64,000 bases of DNA from Ochrobactrum teleogrylli. GTDB lineage: Bacteria; Pseudomonadota; Alphaproteobacteria; Rhizobiales; Rhizobiaceae. The stretch's first letter is position 1. Each line of letters begins with the position of its first letter. The stretch is taken from contig NZ_VEWL01000014.1 of assembly GCF_006376685.1 (NCBI RefSeq), positions 56,356 to 120,355 on the forward strand. Reading direction: 5' to 3'. Below, one piece after another: positions 51,674 to 61,107 of the stretch. The translations under genes were made by a program, and so were the position numbers. The notes beneath the pieces were generated by a model. That model saw nothing but the letters and a program-made list of their open reading frames with translations. It was not told the DNA's origin and ran no database searches.

Positions 51674-53104
51674 TTAGAAGAGAACGTTCGGATTCATGAT
51701 GCCTTCGGGATCAAATACCGATTTGATGCCTCGCATAAGCGCGAGTTGGGTGTCATCAAGATAAGAGTGGAGACGCGCGCGATTGGAGCGGCCAATTCCG
51801 TGTTCGGCGCTTATCGAACCTGCGAGCGAAATCGCGACTTCGTCGATTGTTGCGTTAACGGCGGCAGCCAGCGCGTCGACGGCGGCTTTGTCGGTCTTTA
51901 GCTCACGTGGCAGGATGACGACGGCATGGATGTTTCCGTCTCCGACATGTCCCACAAACACTACCTTCGCTTCAGGAAACCTTTCACCGATGTGCTTTTG
52001 AACGTCAGTTACAAAATGCGGGACGCGGGAAACGGGGACAGAGGTGTCGTGAGAAAAGGTGAGGCCAGCATTCACATTGGCTTCGGTGACGGAATGCCGG
52101 ATTTCCCAAATCAGCTCGGCCTTGGCGTCGCTATTGGCCAGAATGGCTTCATCAACGATCTTCGCCTCCATGGCTTCATAAAGTATGGAGGCCAGCAATT
52201 CGTCGAGCTCCGCCTTTGGGTCAGGGTCGGTGAGCTCGATAATTGTTATCCATGCATGCTGTTCGGCCAGGGGATTTTGTAGCCCCTTCGGGAGGTTCAT
52301 TACGAGGTCGTATTGGCCGGAAGATAGAACCTCAAAATTGGTCAACCTGTCCCCCACCGCCATCTGAAATTTGTGAAGCAGGTCCAGAATCTGATCAATA
52401 TCGGCAAGGCCGACCATCGCGACTGAACTTTTGGCGGGTTTGGCGACGAGTTTGAGCACCGCACCGGTTACGATTCCAATCGTTCCCTCAGAACCGATGA
52501 AAAGATGTTTGAGCGCGAAGCCGGTATTATCTTTTCTAAGTCCCTTCATTGCGTCAACGATGCGTCCGTCAGGGAGCACCGCCTCGATGCCGAGGACCAG
52601 GTCGCGCATCGGGCCATAGCGCAGCACCGAGGTGCCGCCCGCATTGGTGGCAATATTGCCGCCAATCTGGCATGTGCCTTCGCTTCCCAGCGATATCGGG
52701 AAAAGCCGCTCCACTTCCGTTGCCGCGGCTTGTATGGATGAGAGCGTGCAGCCAGCATCGACGGCAATAGTATTGTTCGCCGGATCGAGGTGACGCACCT
52801 TGTTCATTCGGCCAAGCGCGACGACGATGGACGCTCGATTTTTCAAAAGCGGGGTTGCGCCACCGCACATTCCCGTATTGCCGCCCTGCGGTATGACAGC
52901 CACTTTCTCCCGACTGCAAAGCGCGACTATCTTCGAAACCTCCTCCGTCGTCGCCGGGCGGACAACGGCCATGGTGGTTCCTTCGTAACGGCGTCGCGCA
53001 TCGATCACATAGGCAGCCAGATCGTCCCTGTCCGTCAGGACGTTGTTGCTGCCCACGATTTCTCGAAGTTTGGAAAGAAACGTTTCTTCCGCTGAGCCGT
53101 CCAT
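51674..53104 (-). CDS. FAD-linked D-2-hydroxyacid dehydrogenase (GlcD/Dld type)
   Basis: 476 residues, vanillyl-alcohol-oxidase fold: FAD region VIPQGGNTGMCGGATP near residue 88, GGNIATNAGGTSVLRYGPMRD, FIGSEGTIGIVT, and C-terminal HVGDGNIH plus EHGIGRSNR. Members oxidise D-lactate, glycolate or 2-hydroxyglutarate, passing electrons to cytochrome or an ETF. First gene of the nine-gene operon; its start lies 20 bases from the palindromic operator. Confidence 0.87.
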   Translation of the reverse strand: MDGSAEETFLSKLREIVGSNNVLTDRDDLAAYVIDARRRYEGTTMAVVRPATTEEVSKIVALCSREKVAVIPQGGNTGMCGGATPLLKNRASIVVALGRMNKVRHLDPANNTIAVDAGCTLSSIQAAATEVERLFPISLGSEGTCQIGGNIATNAGGTSVLRYGPMRDLVLGIEAVLPDGRIVDAMKGLRKDNTGFALKHLFIGSEGTIGIVTGAVLKLVAKPAKSSVAMVGLADIDQILDLLHKFQMAVGDRLTNFEVLSSGQYDLVMNLPKGLQNPLAEQHAWITIIELTDPDPKAELDELLASILYEAMEAKIVDEAILANSDAKAELIWEIRHSVTEANVNAGLTFSHDTSVPVSRVPHFVTDVQKHIGERFPEAKVVFVGHVGDGNIHAVVILPRELKTDKAAVDALAAAVNATIDEVAISLAGSISAEHGIGRSNRARLHSYLDDTQLALMRGIKSVFDPEGIMNPNVLF

Positions 53105-53123
53105 CTTTGTTCCCTTTTTGAGA

Positions 53124-53142
53124 AGTAGCGATAATCGCTACT
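53124..53142. promoter_or_regulatory. Perfect 19-nt palindrome between the FAD oxidase and iclR genes
   Basis: AGTAGCGATAATCGCTACT: two 9-base inverted arms around a single A. It lies 20 bases before the FAD oxidase start and about 185 bases before the divergent IclR start, so it is a good operator candidate for that IclR protein. Confidence 0.75.
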
Positions 53143-53326
53143 AAAGTGCGTTATATGAATTAATGGTACATTTATCGCCATTCGAGTCAATACATTTAAT
53201 ATCGGTTTGACAGCGGCAGCTGCACAATGAGATAGAGAGACGATTGATTACGAACGAATTTTGCGTTGAGCCGCCTCTGAAAAAAATTGAGAAGAAGTGG
53301 CCCAGCCTTCATGAAAGCAAGAAGCC

Positions 53327-54145
53327 ATGAGTGAACCAGAAGAGAACTCGCGTCTGCTAAGCACCTCGCTGCAACGAGGCTTGAGAATTCTGGAAGCTTT
53401 TGAGTACGGCCATCAAACTTTAGGCTTGACCGAACTGGTATCCATGACCGGCATAGAGAAGACGGCTGTACAGCGGTTCACAAGAACCCTTGTGGCTTCC
53501 GGCTTATTGATCAAAGATCCAACGACACGGCGCTATTCTCCGGGGCCTGGCCTCGTGAGGATGGGGTCTATCTATCTGCGGGGAAATCAGTTCATTGAAA
53601 GAGCCACCCCGCATATTCTGGCCTGCAATCATCGTCTGGGTAAAACGGTGAATATGGGCGTTCTGGACCGTGGCCAGATTACTGTGGTGATAAGGGCGTC
53701 AGGCCATGAAGTGGTGTCGCCCAACGTGGCGTTGGGTTCCAGCTTCCCATGGCATATCTCGGCAATCGGTCAGGCGATTGTTGCGTTTCTTCCAGAGGAG
53801 GAAGCGGAGAAGTTGATCGATGAAGTGAGATTTGTCCCCTATGCAAGCGGCTCTCTTTTAACCAGGGAAGATATCGTTGCCCGGCTGCACAAGGTTCGTA
53901 GCGAGCGCATTGCAACGACGCATCACGAAATTTTCGAAGGGGATATTTCCGTCGCGGCGCCTGTATTCGACGCCTCCATGCGTGTGGTGGCGGCTGTCAA
54001 TATCAACCTTGTTCGCCCGGGTGGGACGCTCAGTGCCGACGAACAGGAAGCGCTCGCCAAGACGGTTTCAAACGTCGCAGGCTCCATTTCGGTGCGCGAG
54101 CCTTGGAACGATGATTTCAGAACGCGGATGCGTGATGGCCGGTGA
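53327..54145 (+). CDS. IclR-family transcriptional regulator
   Basis: 272 residues: HTH (TELVSMTGIEKTAVQRFTRTLVASGL, about 37-62) and effector domain (TVNMGVLDRGQITVVIRASG, PWHISAIGQAIVAFL). Divergent from the nine-gene aldolase/transport operon with the AGTAGCGAT palindrome between. Probably its local regulator; converges on the RpiR gene. Confidence 0.88.
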   Translation: MSEPEENSRLLSTSLQRGLRILEAFEYGHQTLGLTELVSMTGIEKTAVQRFTRTLVASGLLIKDPTTRRYSPGPGLVRMGSIYLRGNQFIERATPHILACNHRLGKTVNMGVLDRGQITVVIRASGHEVVSPNVALGSSFPWHISAIGQAIVAFLPEEEAEKLIDEVRFVPYASGSLLTREDIVARLHKVRSERIATTHHEIFEGDISVAAPVFDASMRVVAAVNINLVRPGGTLSADEQEALAKTVSNVAGSISVREPWNDDFRTRMRDGR

Positions 54146-54151
54146 TAAGGG

Positions 54152-55081
54152 TTACCGATCCGTTTCTATTGCCAGATCGTCTATAAGGGCTTCACGCTTT
54201 GCAAGCGCGTGTATCGCCTGATCGCCAAGCGCGCGCGCGACGAGATTGAGTAGTCCTTCGCAGAAGACGATATACGCACCCATGCTGTTGCTGAAGAAGC
54301 TGCTGTTATGGGGAATGAAGAACGCATGTTTCGAAGGCACGACGAGTGGTGACGCACGGGTGTCGGTGATAGCGATCACATCAATGCCGTGCTTTGCCGC
54401 CACCTTCGCTACATCTGCAACATTGCGTGTATAGGGCGCGCAACTGGCAACGACAATGACATCGCCCTGTGAGAGTTGGGCAATGCTCTCGGCTTCCCCA
54501 AGGCGTGGCGCATCCAGCAACGCCACATCACTGCGGATCATCGACAAACCATAGGTCAGAAAACTCGCAAAAGCATGAAATTGCCTGACACCGTGAACGC
54601 GAATGCGTCCGGCACGGGCAAGCATCGCAGCCGCTTCGCGCAACTGGGTATTGTCCAATTGCGAGAGGAACCCATCGATATTCGCCTTGGATTCTGCTGA
54701 AATTATCTCGACGACGTGCAGTTCTTCGTCAGGTTCGGATTTAACGGACATAAGTTTACCGGCCTGTCGGCTGTAAAAATATTGTTCGTCGTCGGCGATG
54801 GCCTCACGAAAAATGCTCTGTAAGTCAGCAAAGCCACCATAGCCCAGTCGCTGTGCAAGCCGGGTCAATGTCGATGCATTGATACCAAGAATCTCGGCAA
54901 GCTCAGAGATTGAGCGCACGGCAGTTTGTTCCGGCACATCGACAAGGCGCGAGAGCACATCCAGGGATTTGCCGCCTAAGGATGGTCCCGCCGCGCCGCG
55001 CCGAATATCGACTGTCAGCGCACGCAGCTGTTCCAGCGTCTGTGGACGTAAGAAATCAGTCGATGCGCTGCCACCGGTCAT
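54152..55081 (-). CDS. RpiR-family regulator with SIS domain (1)
   Basis: 309 residues: N-terminal HTH of the RpiR type (SISELAEILGINASTLTRLAQRLGYGGFADLQ, about 55-87) and a SIS phosphosugar-like domain (RIRVHGVRQFHAFASFLTYG; DVIVVASCAPYTRNVADVAK). Last gene of the minus-strand series from the 58317 binding protein. A second RpiR gene flanks the other side of this series. Confidence 0.87.
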   Translation of the reverse strand: MTGGSASTDFLRPQTLEQLRALTVDIRRGAAGPSLGGKSLDVLSRLVDVPEQTAVRSISELAEILGINASTLTRLAQRLGYGGFADLQSIFREAIADDEQYFYSRQAGKLMSVKSEPDEELHVVEIISAESKANIDGFLSQLDNTQLREAAAMLARAGRIRVHGVRQFHAFASFLTYGLSMIRSDVALLDAPRLGEAESIAQLSQGDVIVVASCAPYTRNVADVAKVAAKHGIDVIAITDTRASPLVVPSKHAFFIPHNSSFFSNSMGAYIVFCEGLLNLVARALGDQAIHALAKREALIDDLAIETDR

Positions 55082-55090
55082 CCATGAACC

Positions 55091-56140
55091 TCATTGAGGG
55101 CTGAGCGCATCGCTGCGAAAACGAAAGCGCGAAGAAGATTCGAGATTATCATAAACTGCGCATTCAACACTATCGGCGCCAATCACAAAGTTTGCTGTGG
55201 CCAGTGTGTTTTCATTGTCGGGGTCATCCGGCTGCATGCGATAGATCGGCAGTGCCGTCCGTTGTGTGTCGCGCAAAATGGTCAAAGGATCAGCAGATAT
55301 CGTTCCGCAAAGGGCGAGCATTTCATCGCCACGTTCCTGTCGCGAGAGCGACGAACCCGTCACGACCTGCTTTTCAGCGATCATAGTATCATGGATCAGA
55401 TGATTGGCATGGCAAGACTGTTTGGCCACCGGAATGACCGATACATCGCCATGGGTGAATTCGACGCTGAGGATTTCAGGCTCGCCGGGCCGGGCGAGCG
55501 TCAGGTGGAAGGCGCCCGAGCGCGGCGAAGCGCGCAAGAGATTGATGGCTTCGTCCAGTGATGTGCAATCGAGCAGAGCGCGGGTCAGCACCATGCGCGG
55601 AAGCCCGTTGCCGCTCTGGCGGGAGCGGATATTGTTCACGGTCATCACAAGCCCGGCGTCGTTGAGTGCAAATGTGTGGCCCGGAATGGAGGCGGGGTAA
55701 ACAAATGCGCTGAAAGCGCGGCCCTGATCCGGCTGGACGGTTGCAATCGCGCAGCCCGTCCGAAGTCCGGGGTCACCATCCTCATTATGAGCGACCCCCT
55801 GTTGCGAGCCGGGTGTCTGCACGGTCGTGCAACCGTCCGGACTTAAAGCCCATACATCACCACGGCAGTTCCAAGCAAAAACACTCTCGAAAGGAAGGTC
55901 CAGGCCGTCAGCCAGCCCGGTTAGCTCGTCAAGGTAGTTTGGAAAATGCTTTTCCGTCAGCGCAAGCGCCGTTTGTACACGCTCGCTGTCCCTGAACCCG
56001 GTAACGACGGCCCAGGCGTGGGTGCGGATCAGATGCCGGTGCGCTGCGGCGGCACCATGCTGCCCCAGCGCCTTTCCGATTTCGAAAGGCGTGCCAGTGA
56101 CTGCGATTGCCGAAAGCCGATTGGAGACATTAATGGACAT
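55091..56140 (-). CDS. C45-family N-terminal-nucleophile amidohydrolase
   Basis: About 349 residues, related to acyl-CoA:6-aminopenicillanate acyltransferase and acid ceramidase-like C45 peptidases. The self-cleavage site is visible as PDGCTTV, where Cys becomes the new N-terminus, followed by HNEDGDP and a TVNNIR stretch. The family cuts or transfers amide-linked acyl groups. Start at MSINVSNR overlaps the ATPase stop; no clear ribosome site, so it may be coupled to that gene. Operon with a polar amino-acid importer suggests hydrolysis of an imported N-acyl or peptide-like compound. Confidence 0.8.
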   Translation of the reverse strand: MSINVSNRLSAIAVTGTPFEIGKALGQHGAAAAHRHLIRTHAWAVVTGFRDSERVQTALALTEKHFPNYLDELTGLADGLDLPFESVFAWNCRGDVWALSPDGCTTVQTPGSQQGVAHNEDGDPGLRTGCAIATVQPDQGRAFSAFVYPASIPGHTFALNDAGLVMTVNNIRSRQSGNGLPRMVLTRALLDCTSLDEAINLLRASPRSGAFHLTLARPGEPEILSVEFTHGDVSVIPVAKQSCHANHLIHDTMIAEKQVVTGSSLSRQERGDEMLALCGTISADPLTILRDTQRTALPIYRMQPDDPDNENTLATANFVIGADSVECAVYDNLESSSRFRFRSDALSPQ

Positions 56141-56858
56141 GTTGAAGGAACTCGCGCAGGCGGGGATTTTCGGGATTATCGAGCAATTCGGCAGGGCTTC
56201 CATCGACCGTGATCTTGCCACCCTCCATGAAGATCAGTCTGGTGCCCACTTGCCGGGCGAAGGCAATCTCATGCGTAACGACAATCATGGTCATGCCCTC
56301 TTCGGCAAGCGATTGCATGACCTTAAGCACCTCCTGACGCAGTTCGGGATCGAGCGCCGAGGTGGGTTCGTCGAAGAGCATGAGCTTGGGCTTCACGGCC
56401 AAGGCGCGCGCAATGGCGACACGCTGTTGCTGTCCACCGGACAATTCCGACGGATAATGTCCACCGCGATCTCCCAAGCCTACTTTGACCAGCAAGGCCT
56501 GTGCTTGCTCGATTGCTTCGGCTTTCGAAACACCGCGCACGCGGCGCGGACCGAACGCCACGTTCTCGAGTGCAGTCATCTGAGGAAACAGGTTGAACTG
56601 CTGAAACACCATACCGGCTTCCTGACGGATCAGGCGCACGCGCGAGCGTCCATCGCGGACGCTGATCTTGTCCACAATCAGGTCACCCGCATCGATTTCT
56701 TCCAGTGCATTGATGCAGCGCAAAAGCGTGGATTTGCCTGAACCGGAGGGACCGATCAGAACAACCACCTCACCGGCATTGATGCTGAGATCGACATCCT
56801 TGAGAACGGTGATGTGGCCGAAAGTCTTTGTAACGTTCTTGAACTCGACGATGCTCAT
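56130..56858 (-). CDS. Polar amino-acid-type ABC ATPase
   Basis: About 242 residues, GlnQ/HisP family: Walker [11 protein letters not shown]-loop [11 protein letters not shown], signature LSGGQQQR, Walker [15 protein letters not shown], switch VTHEIAFAR. The ATG overlaps the permease stop by four bases. The longer open frame upstream is only translated permease sequence. Confidence 0.91.
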   Translation of the reverse strand: MSIVEFKNVTKTFGHITVLKDVDLSINAGEVVVLIGPSGSGKSTLLRCINALEEIDAGDLIVDKISVRDGRSRVRLIRQEAGMVFQQFNLFPQMTALENVAFGPRRVRGVSKAEAIEQAQALLVKVGLGDRGGHYPSELSGGQQQRVAIARALAVKPKLMLFDEPTSALDPELRQEVLKVMQSLAEEGMTMIVVTHEIAFARQVGTRLIFMEGGKITVDGSPAELLDNPENPRLREFLQHVH

Positions 56859-57511
56859 AGGATGCGCATCCTTTTTTCGGTGAAGCGGAGAGCAAGGGTC
56901 AGAACGCCCGTCATGATGAGATACAATATCGCCACTGCGGTCCAGATTTCGACGGCGCGAAAGTTGGAAGCCATGATCTCCTGACCCTGCCGGGTCAATT
57001 CCCCAACGCCGATTACGATGAATAGCGAGGTGTCCTTGAGGCTGACGATGAACTGGTTGCCAAGCGGTGGGATCATGCGGCGGAAAGCGATGGGACCAAT
57101 GACATAGGCCAACACTTTCCACATCGGCAGGCCAAGGGCGAGCCCCGCTTCTTTCAAGCCCTTGCTGACTGAAAGCAATGTGCCGCGAACGATTTCGGCA
57201 ATATAGGCGCCAGCATTGACGACGATTGCAGTCACGGCCGCAGTCATCGGGTTCACACGAATATCCGCGACCATCGGCAATGCGAAATAAATGAACATCA
57301 CCTGCACGACGATGGGAGTACCGCGAATAATCTCGATATAGATAAAGGCGATGGCGTTCAGCAGCCAGTTGCCATAGGCCCGCATGAAGCCGGTAATTGT
57401 TCCAAGAATGGTGCCGCCGACAAGGCCGGCAAGAGCAATCAGGATGGTCAGGCGCGCGCCGCCCAAAAGGGCGGGCATTGCATCCACGACCACCGACCAG
57501 TCAAACTGCAT
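56855..57511 (-). CDS. Polar amino-acid-type ABC permease
   Basis: 218 residues, GlnP/HisQ family with [20 protein letters not shown] and EAA loop [20 protein letters not shown]. There is only one permease gene, so the channel is probably a homodimer. Lies between binding protein and ATPase. Confidence 0.88.
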   Translation of the reverse strand: MQFDWSVVVDAMPALLGGARLTILIALAGLVGGTILGTITGFMRAYGNWLLNAIAFIYIEIIRGTPIVVQVMFIYFALPMVADIRVNPMTAAVTAIVVNAGAYIAEIVRGTLLSVSKGLKEAGLALGLPMWKVLAYVIGPIAFRRMIPPLGNQFIVSLKDTSLFIVIGVGELTRQGQEIMASNFRAVEIWTAVAILYLIMTGVLTLALRFTEKRMRIL

Positions 57512-57573
57512 TGGTGTACTCCCATAGGATGCGCGTCGGTAAGCCCGACGCGCGAAGACCGTTTAATGACGGA

Positions 57574-58317
57574 TCAAAGTTTTGGCTCGGTGCCGAACCA
57601 TTTCTTGTATATAGCGGTGTAGCTTCCGTCCTGCTTCAGCTTGGCGAGCGATGCATTGACCTTGGCGACGAGATCGCTGCCCTTGGGAAACGCAATGCCG
57701 TATTGCTGAGCCATCATCTGTTCGCCCACAGCCTTTACCTTACCGTTGCCCGCGGTGTTGATGTAGTAGAGGATGTTCGGCGTATCGTGCATGGCTGCAT
57801 CCACGCGGCCCGTCTGCAATTCCATATAGGCGTTGTCGACGTTCGGGAACTGACGCAATTCAGTGTCCTTGAAGTTCGCTTTGGCATAGTCGGCGGCAGA
57901 GGTTCCGGTCTTGATCGCCACCGTCTTGCCTTTCAGGTCCTGCGCGCCCGTGATTGCGCTGTCTGCAGGCACCATCAGCAAAAATCCGCTATCATAATAT
58001 CCGTCGGAGAAATCGATGACCTGCTTGCGCTCATCCTTGATGGTTATACCGGCAAGACCAACATCGACCTGTTTGGTCTGAAGTGCGGGAATAATGCCGT
58101 TGAAGTCCATCGGCTGGAGCTTGTAGGTAACGCCGAGATCCTTGGCGATGGCATCCCACAGGTCGATGTCGAACCCGACATATTTGTCGCCCTGCTTGAA
58201 CTCGAAGGGCACGAAGGCGGTATCGGTCGCAACGACGAGGTCTTCGGCCTTTGCAGTGCCGATGGAGATGGCGGCGATAACAGCGCCCAGCAACAGATGA
58301 CGAATACGCGTTTTCAT
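57574..58317 (-). CDS. Polar amino-acid-type ABC solute-binding protein
   Basis: 247 residues, GlnH-like family 3 receptor with signal peptide ending at AKA-ED (residue 24), then [19 protein letters not shown] and [21 protein letters not shown] precedes the ATG. First gene of the series binding protein, permease, ATPase, C45 hydrolase, RpiR. Confidence 0.9.
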   Translation of the reverse strand: MKTRIRHLLLGAVIAAISIGTAKAEDLVVATDTAFVPFEFKQGDKYVGFDIDLWDAIAKDLGVTYKLQPMDFNGIIPALQTKQVDVGLAGITIKDERKQVIDFSDGYYDSGFLLMVPADSAITGAQDLKGKTVAIKTGTSAADYAKANFKDTELRQFPNVDNAYMELQTGRVDAAMHDTPNILYYINTAGNGKVKAVGEQMMAQQYGIAFPKGSDLVAKVNASLAKLKQDGSYTAIYKKWFGTEPKL

Positions 58318-58373
58318 GGATGTGTTCCCTTTATCGTTGGTTGCGTTGAAGGTTGATCCCTCTCTGCTGTATG

Positions 58374-58400
58374 CAAATATAGAATGCTTTTTTATATTTG
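58374..58400 (-). promoter_or_regulatory. Inverted repeat before the amino-acid importer
   Basis: CAAATATA (58374-58381) and TATATTTG (58393-58400) are inverted 8-base arms with an 11-base spacer, AT-rich, about 60 bases before the binding-protein start. Candidate operator for one of the RpiR proteins that flank this series. Confidence 0.5.
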
Positions 58401-58507
58401 TCGCAATGAAAATTTGCGCGAAGTGACCGTGAAAATTGTTCAGAATGCCGATTTATTCGTCATATCAATCGGTTGGAGCCTGTGTGATTTGCGGACCAAG
58501 GTGAGGT

Positions 58508-59398
58508 CTACAGCTTTCGCTGGGGGATCGTGCTTGCGTAAATGTTCAAGGATTGCAGATAACGGTCGGCATTGGTCAGCGCCTCGACGGATTGAGGACG
58601 ATTGCGATTGGCCAGAAGGCCGCACAGCACTTCCGAAACGGCAAGCGCTGGCGTCAACGTATGAAAGAATGTCTGGCTCTCGGTTGAAACCAGTACGCTT
58701 TGAGTGGCAATCGCAACGAGCGGCGAAACTTCGCTATCTGTGATCGCGACAATCGGCATGCCCTTTTGTCTGGCGATTTCAGCAAGTTCCAATGTCTGCA
58801 ATGCATAAGGGTTTATTGAAATGGCAAAAAGAACGTCCTCGGAGCCTGCATGCATCAGTGCATCGCCGCCGGTTCCCGCCGGGCCATCGAGATGCACTGT
58901 CTTGTCGCCCAACAATGACATGACATAATGAAAATGCCACGCAACGGAATGGCAGGACCGAAGTCCCAGCACATAGACACGACGGGCTTCCAAGAGATGG
59001 TCGGCCACTGCGCTCAACTGGTTGAGCGACTGGGGTTCACAAAGACGCGCAAGCTGGGCCGACAGGCCCTGAAGCATATTGCGGGCGAGGTCGTTGGTGT
59101 CACCACCCGGCGTATCGACATTATATTGCAGGGCGCGGGCGGCAAAGCCATCGGCGCTGATTCGAATTGCCTGCGCATGATGGGATCGGATTTCTTCATA
59201 GCTGTCCAAGCCGAGAAACTTGGTCAAACGGGTGATCGTGGAAGGCTGGACGCCTGCATTGCGCGCAAGCTCTCGCATGGACACAAGGGCGACATCTTGT
59301 GGATGGGCCAGAATGTATCGGGCGGCTTGCTGTAACTGATGTGACATTTCGTCAAAGCGAGCAATGATGCGCGCCCGTAATGGGTCGGTATGCAACAT
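58508..59398 (-). CDS. RpiR-family regulator with SIS domain (2)
   Basis: About 296 residues: HTH (SMRELARNAGVQPSTITRLTKFLGLDSYEEIR) and SIS domain (RRVYVLGLRSCHSVAWHFHY; DVLFAISINPYALQTLELAE). Start ATG 59398; the short extension to 59428 is unlikely. Divergent from the aminotransferase gene, with a repeated TGCAACA-TGTATCG element at both ends of the gap. Confidence 0.87.
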   Translation of the reverse strand: MLHTDPLRARIIARFDEMSHQLQQAARYILAHPQDVALVSMRELARNAGVQPSTITRLTKFLGLDSYEEIRSHHAQAIRISADGFAARALQYNVDTPGGDTNDLARNMLQGLSAQLARLCEPQSLNQLSAVADHLLEARRVYVLGLRSCHSVAWHFHYVMSLLGDKTVHLDGPAGTGGDALMHAGSEDVLFAISINPYALQTLELAEIARQKGMPIVAITDSEVSPLVAIATQSVLVSTESQTFFHTLTPALAVSEVLCGLLANRNRPQSVEALTNADRYLQSLNIYASTIPQRKL

Positions 59399-59605
59399 TT
59401 GTATCGTCTTTCGTCGGATGAGTTTCAATCGAATTTGGCGGTCTTACGTAAAAAGTCAAATAATTTCGCAACTTATGGGGTTAAAGCGCCCTACTGGTCC
59501 GTGATCACAACGTTTCGCCGCTGCTTAAATAATACGTTTGTGCCCACAATTTACACTATAAAACATATGTTGCAATGTGAGGAAAAGCCTGCAACAAATG
59601 TATCG
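59391..59605. promoter_or_regulatory. AT-rich divergent promoter region with repeated element
   Basis: TGCAACATTTGTATCG (59391-59406) and TGCAACAAATGTATCG (59590-59605) differ at two of 16 bases. One overlaps the rpiR start, the other lies about 40 bases before the aminotransferase start. A related inverted sequence (CATATGTTGCA) stands near 59566. The region is markedly AT-rich. Probably RpiR sites controlling both genes. Confidence 0.55.
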
Positions 59606-59646
59606 AAACGTAGGTCGATGAACTTTTCAAGGCAATCGAGAGAAAC

Positions 59647-60972
59647 ATGACACGAATTCTCCACCGTTCGATCAATGCCAATTTACCGCGAGCCGTGGGC
59701 GGGCAGGGTATCTATATCACGGACAGTGAAGGGCGCAGTTACATCGATGGATCGGGCGGGGCGGCTGTCAGCTGTCTTGGTCATGGCAATGCAGACGTTG
59801 CAGCTGCGATGAAGGCGCAGATTGATCGTATCAGCTACGCGCATACATCGTTCTTCACGACCGACGCAGCGGAATCGCTCGCCGAACGCCTCGTCACCAT
59901 GACCCCGGACGGATTGGACCATGTCTATCTGGTATCCGGCGGGTCTGAGGCAGTCGAGGCCGCTCTGAAAATGGCGCGCCAGTATTTCGTCGAAATCGGC
60001 CAGCCGCAACGCCGCCACATCATCGCGCGCCGTCAGAGCTATCACGGCAACACCATTGGCGCGCTTGCGACGGGTGGTAACGCCTGGCGCCGTGCACAGT
60101 TTCAGCCCATCCTCCCGGAGACCCATCACGTATCGCCCTGCTATTCCTATCGCGATCAAACGGCGCAGGAAGACGGCACTGATTATGCGACGCGTCTTGC
60201 CGCTGAACTTGAAGCCAAGATCATTGAACTGGGCGCCGATGAAGTCATCGCTTTCGTCGCCGAACCGGTTGTGGGCGCTACGCTTGGCGCGGTTGGGCCG
60301 GTCGCCGATTATTTCAAGAAAATCCGCGCTGTCTGCGACAAATACGGTGTTCTCCTGATTTTGGACGAAGTCATGTGTGGCATGGGTCGCACCGGAACGC
60401 TTTTTGCCTTCGAACAGGAAGGCATCGTTCCTGATCTGGTCACAATCGCGAAGGGGCTCGGTGGTGGTTATCAGCCCATCGGCGCGGTTGTTCTCTCGGC
60501 GCGGATCTATCGCGCATTTGCAGACGGTTCCGGTCTGTTCCAGCACGGTCATACCTATATCGGTCATCCGGTTGCAGCAGCTGCCGCCGATAAGGTCGTG
60601 GAAATCCTGACTGGCACCGACATTCTCGACAATGTTGTCCGCATGGGGGAACGCCTCCAGTCGGGTCTTGAGGCCGCTCTTGGGCAGAATGCGCATGTCG
60701 GTGATATTCGCGGACGCGGGCTTTTCCGCGGCATCGAGATCGTGGCTGATAGGGATTCCAAGACGCCATTCGATCCGGCAAAGAAGTTGCATGCACGGAT
60801 CAAGCGGGAAGCGATGCAGCGGGGTCTCCTTTGCTATCCAATGGGCGGCACAATTGACGGTGTTCGCGGCGATCATGTTCTGCTCGCGCCGCCCTATATC
60901 ATTCAGCCTGAAGAAGTCGACCTGATTGTCGATCGGGTGTCGTCTGCAATTGAAGCTGCAATACGGGGCTGA
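59647..60972 (+). CDS. Class III (omega) aminotransferase
   Basis: 441 residues, PLP enzyme of fold type I class III. The PLP lysine is in TIAKGLGGGYQPIGA, with the substrate/cofactor stretches LVSGGSEAVEAALKMARQY, HGNTIGALATGG and LILDEVMCGMGRTG. Transfers an amino group, usually between an omega- or beta-amino compound and pyruvate or 2-oxoglutarate. Divergent from an RpiR gene and followed by a CMD protein. It may process the amine released by the C45 hydrolase. Confidence 0.9.
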   Translation: MTRILHRSINANLPRAVGGQGIYITDSEGRSYIDGSGGAAVSCLGHGNADVAAAMKAQIDRISYAHTSFFTTDAAESLAERLVTMTPDGLDHVYLVSGGSEAVEAALKMARQYFVEIGQPQRRHIIARRQSYHGNTIGALATGGNAWRRAQFQPILPETHHVSPCYSYRDQTAQEDGTDYATRLAAELEAKIIELGADEVIAFVAEPVVGATLGAVGPVADYFKKIRAVCDKYGVLLILDEVMCGMGRTGTLFAFEQEGIVPDLVTIAKGLGGGYQPIGAVVLSARIYRAFADGSGLFQHGHTYIGHPVAAAAADKVVEILTGTDILDNVVRMGERLQSGLEAALGQNAHVGDIRGRGLFRGIEIVADRDSKTPFDPAKKLHARIKREAMQRGLLCYPMGGTIDGVRGDHVLLAPPYIIQPEEVDLIVDRVSSAIEAAIRG

Positions 60973-61107
60973 CGATGTCGCATCGCATCGCCTTTGCCTC
61001 CGCTGTGCACAACATTATCGCGCCCGCGACTGGTACTGACCGCGTTCCAGAGCTCTACGCGAAGACGCTCCTGCTGTTGAAAAGAACGAGATTATAGAGA
61101 CACCGCA

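Noticed and set aside
59683..60876. 397-codon open frame antisense to the aminotransferase
   Set aside because: Shadow of a highly conserved class III aminotransferase in GC-rich codons; no family features.
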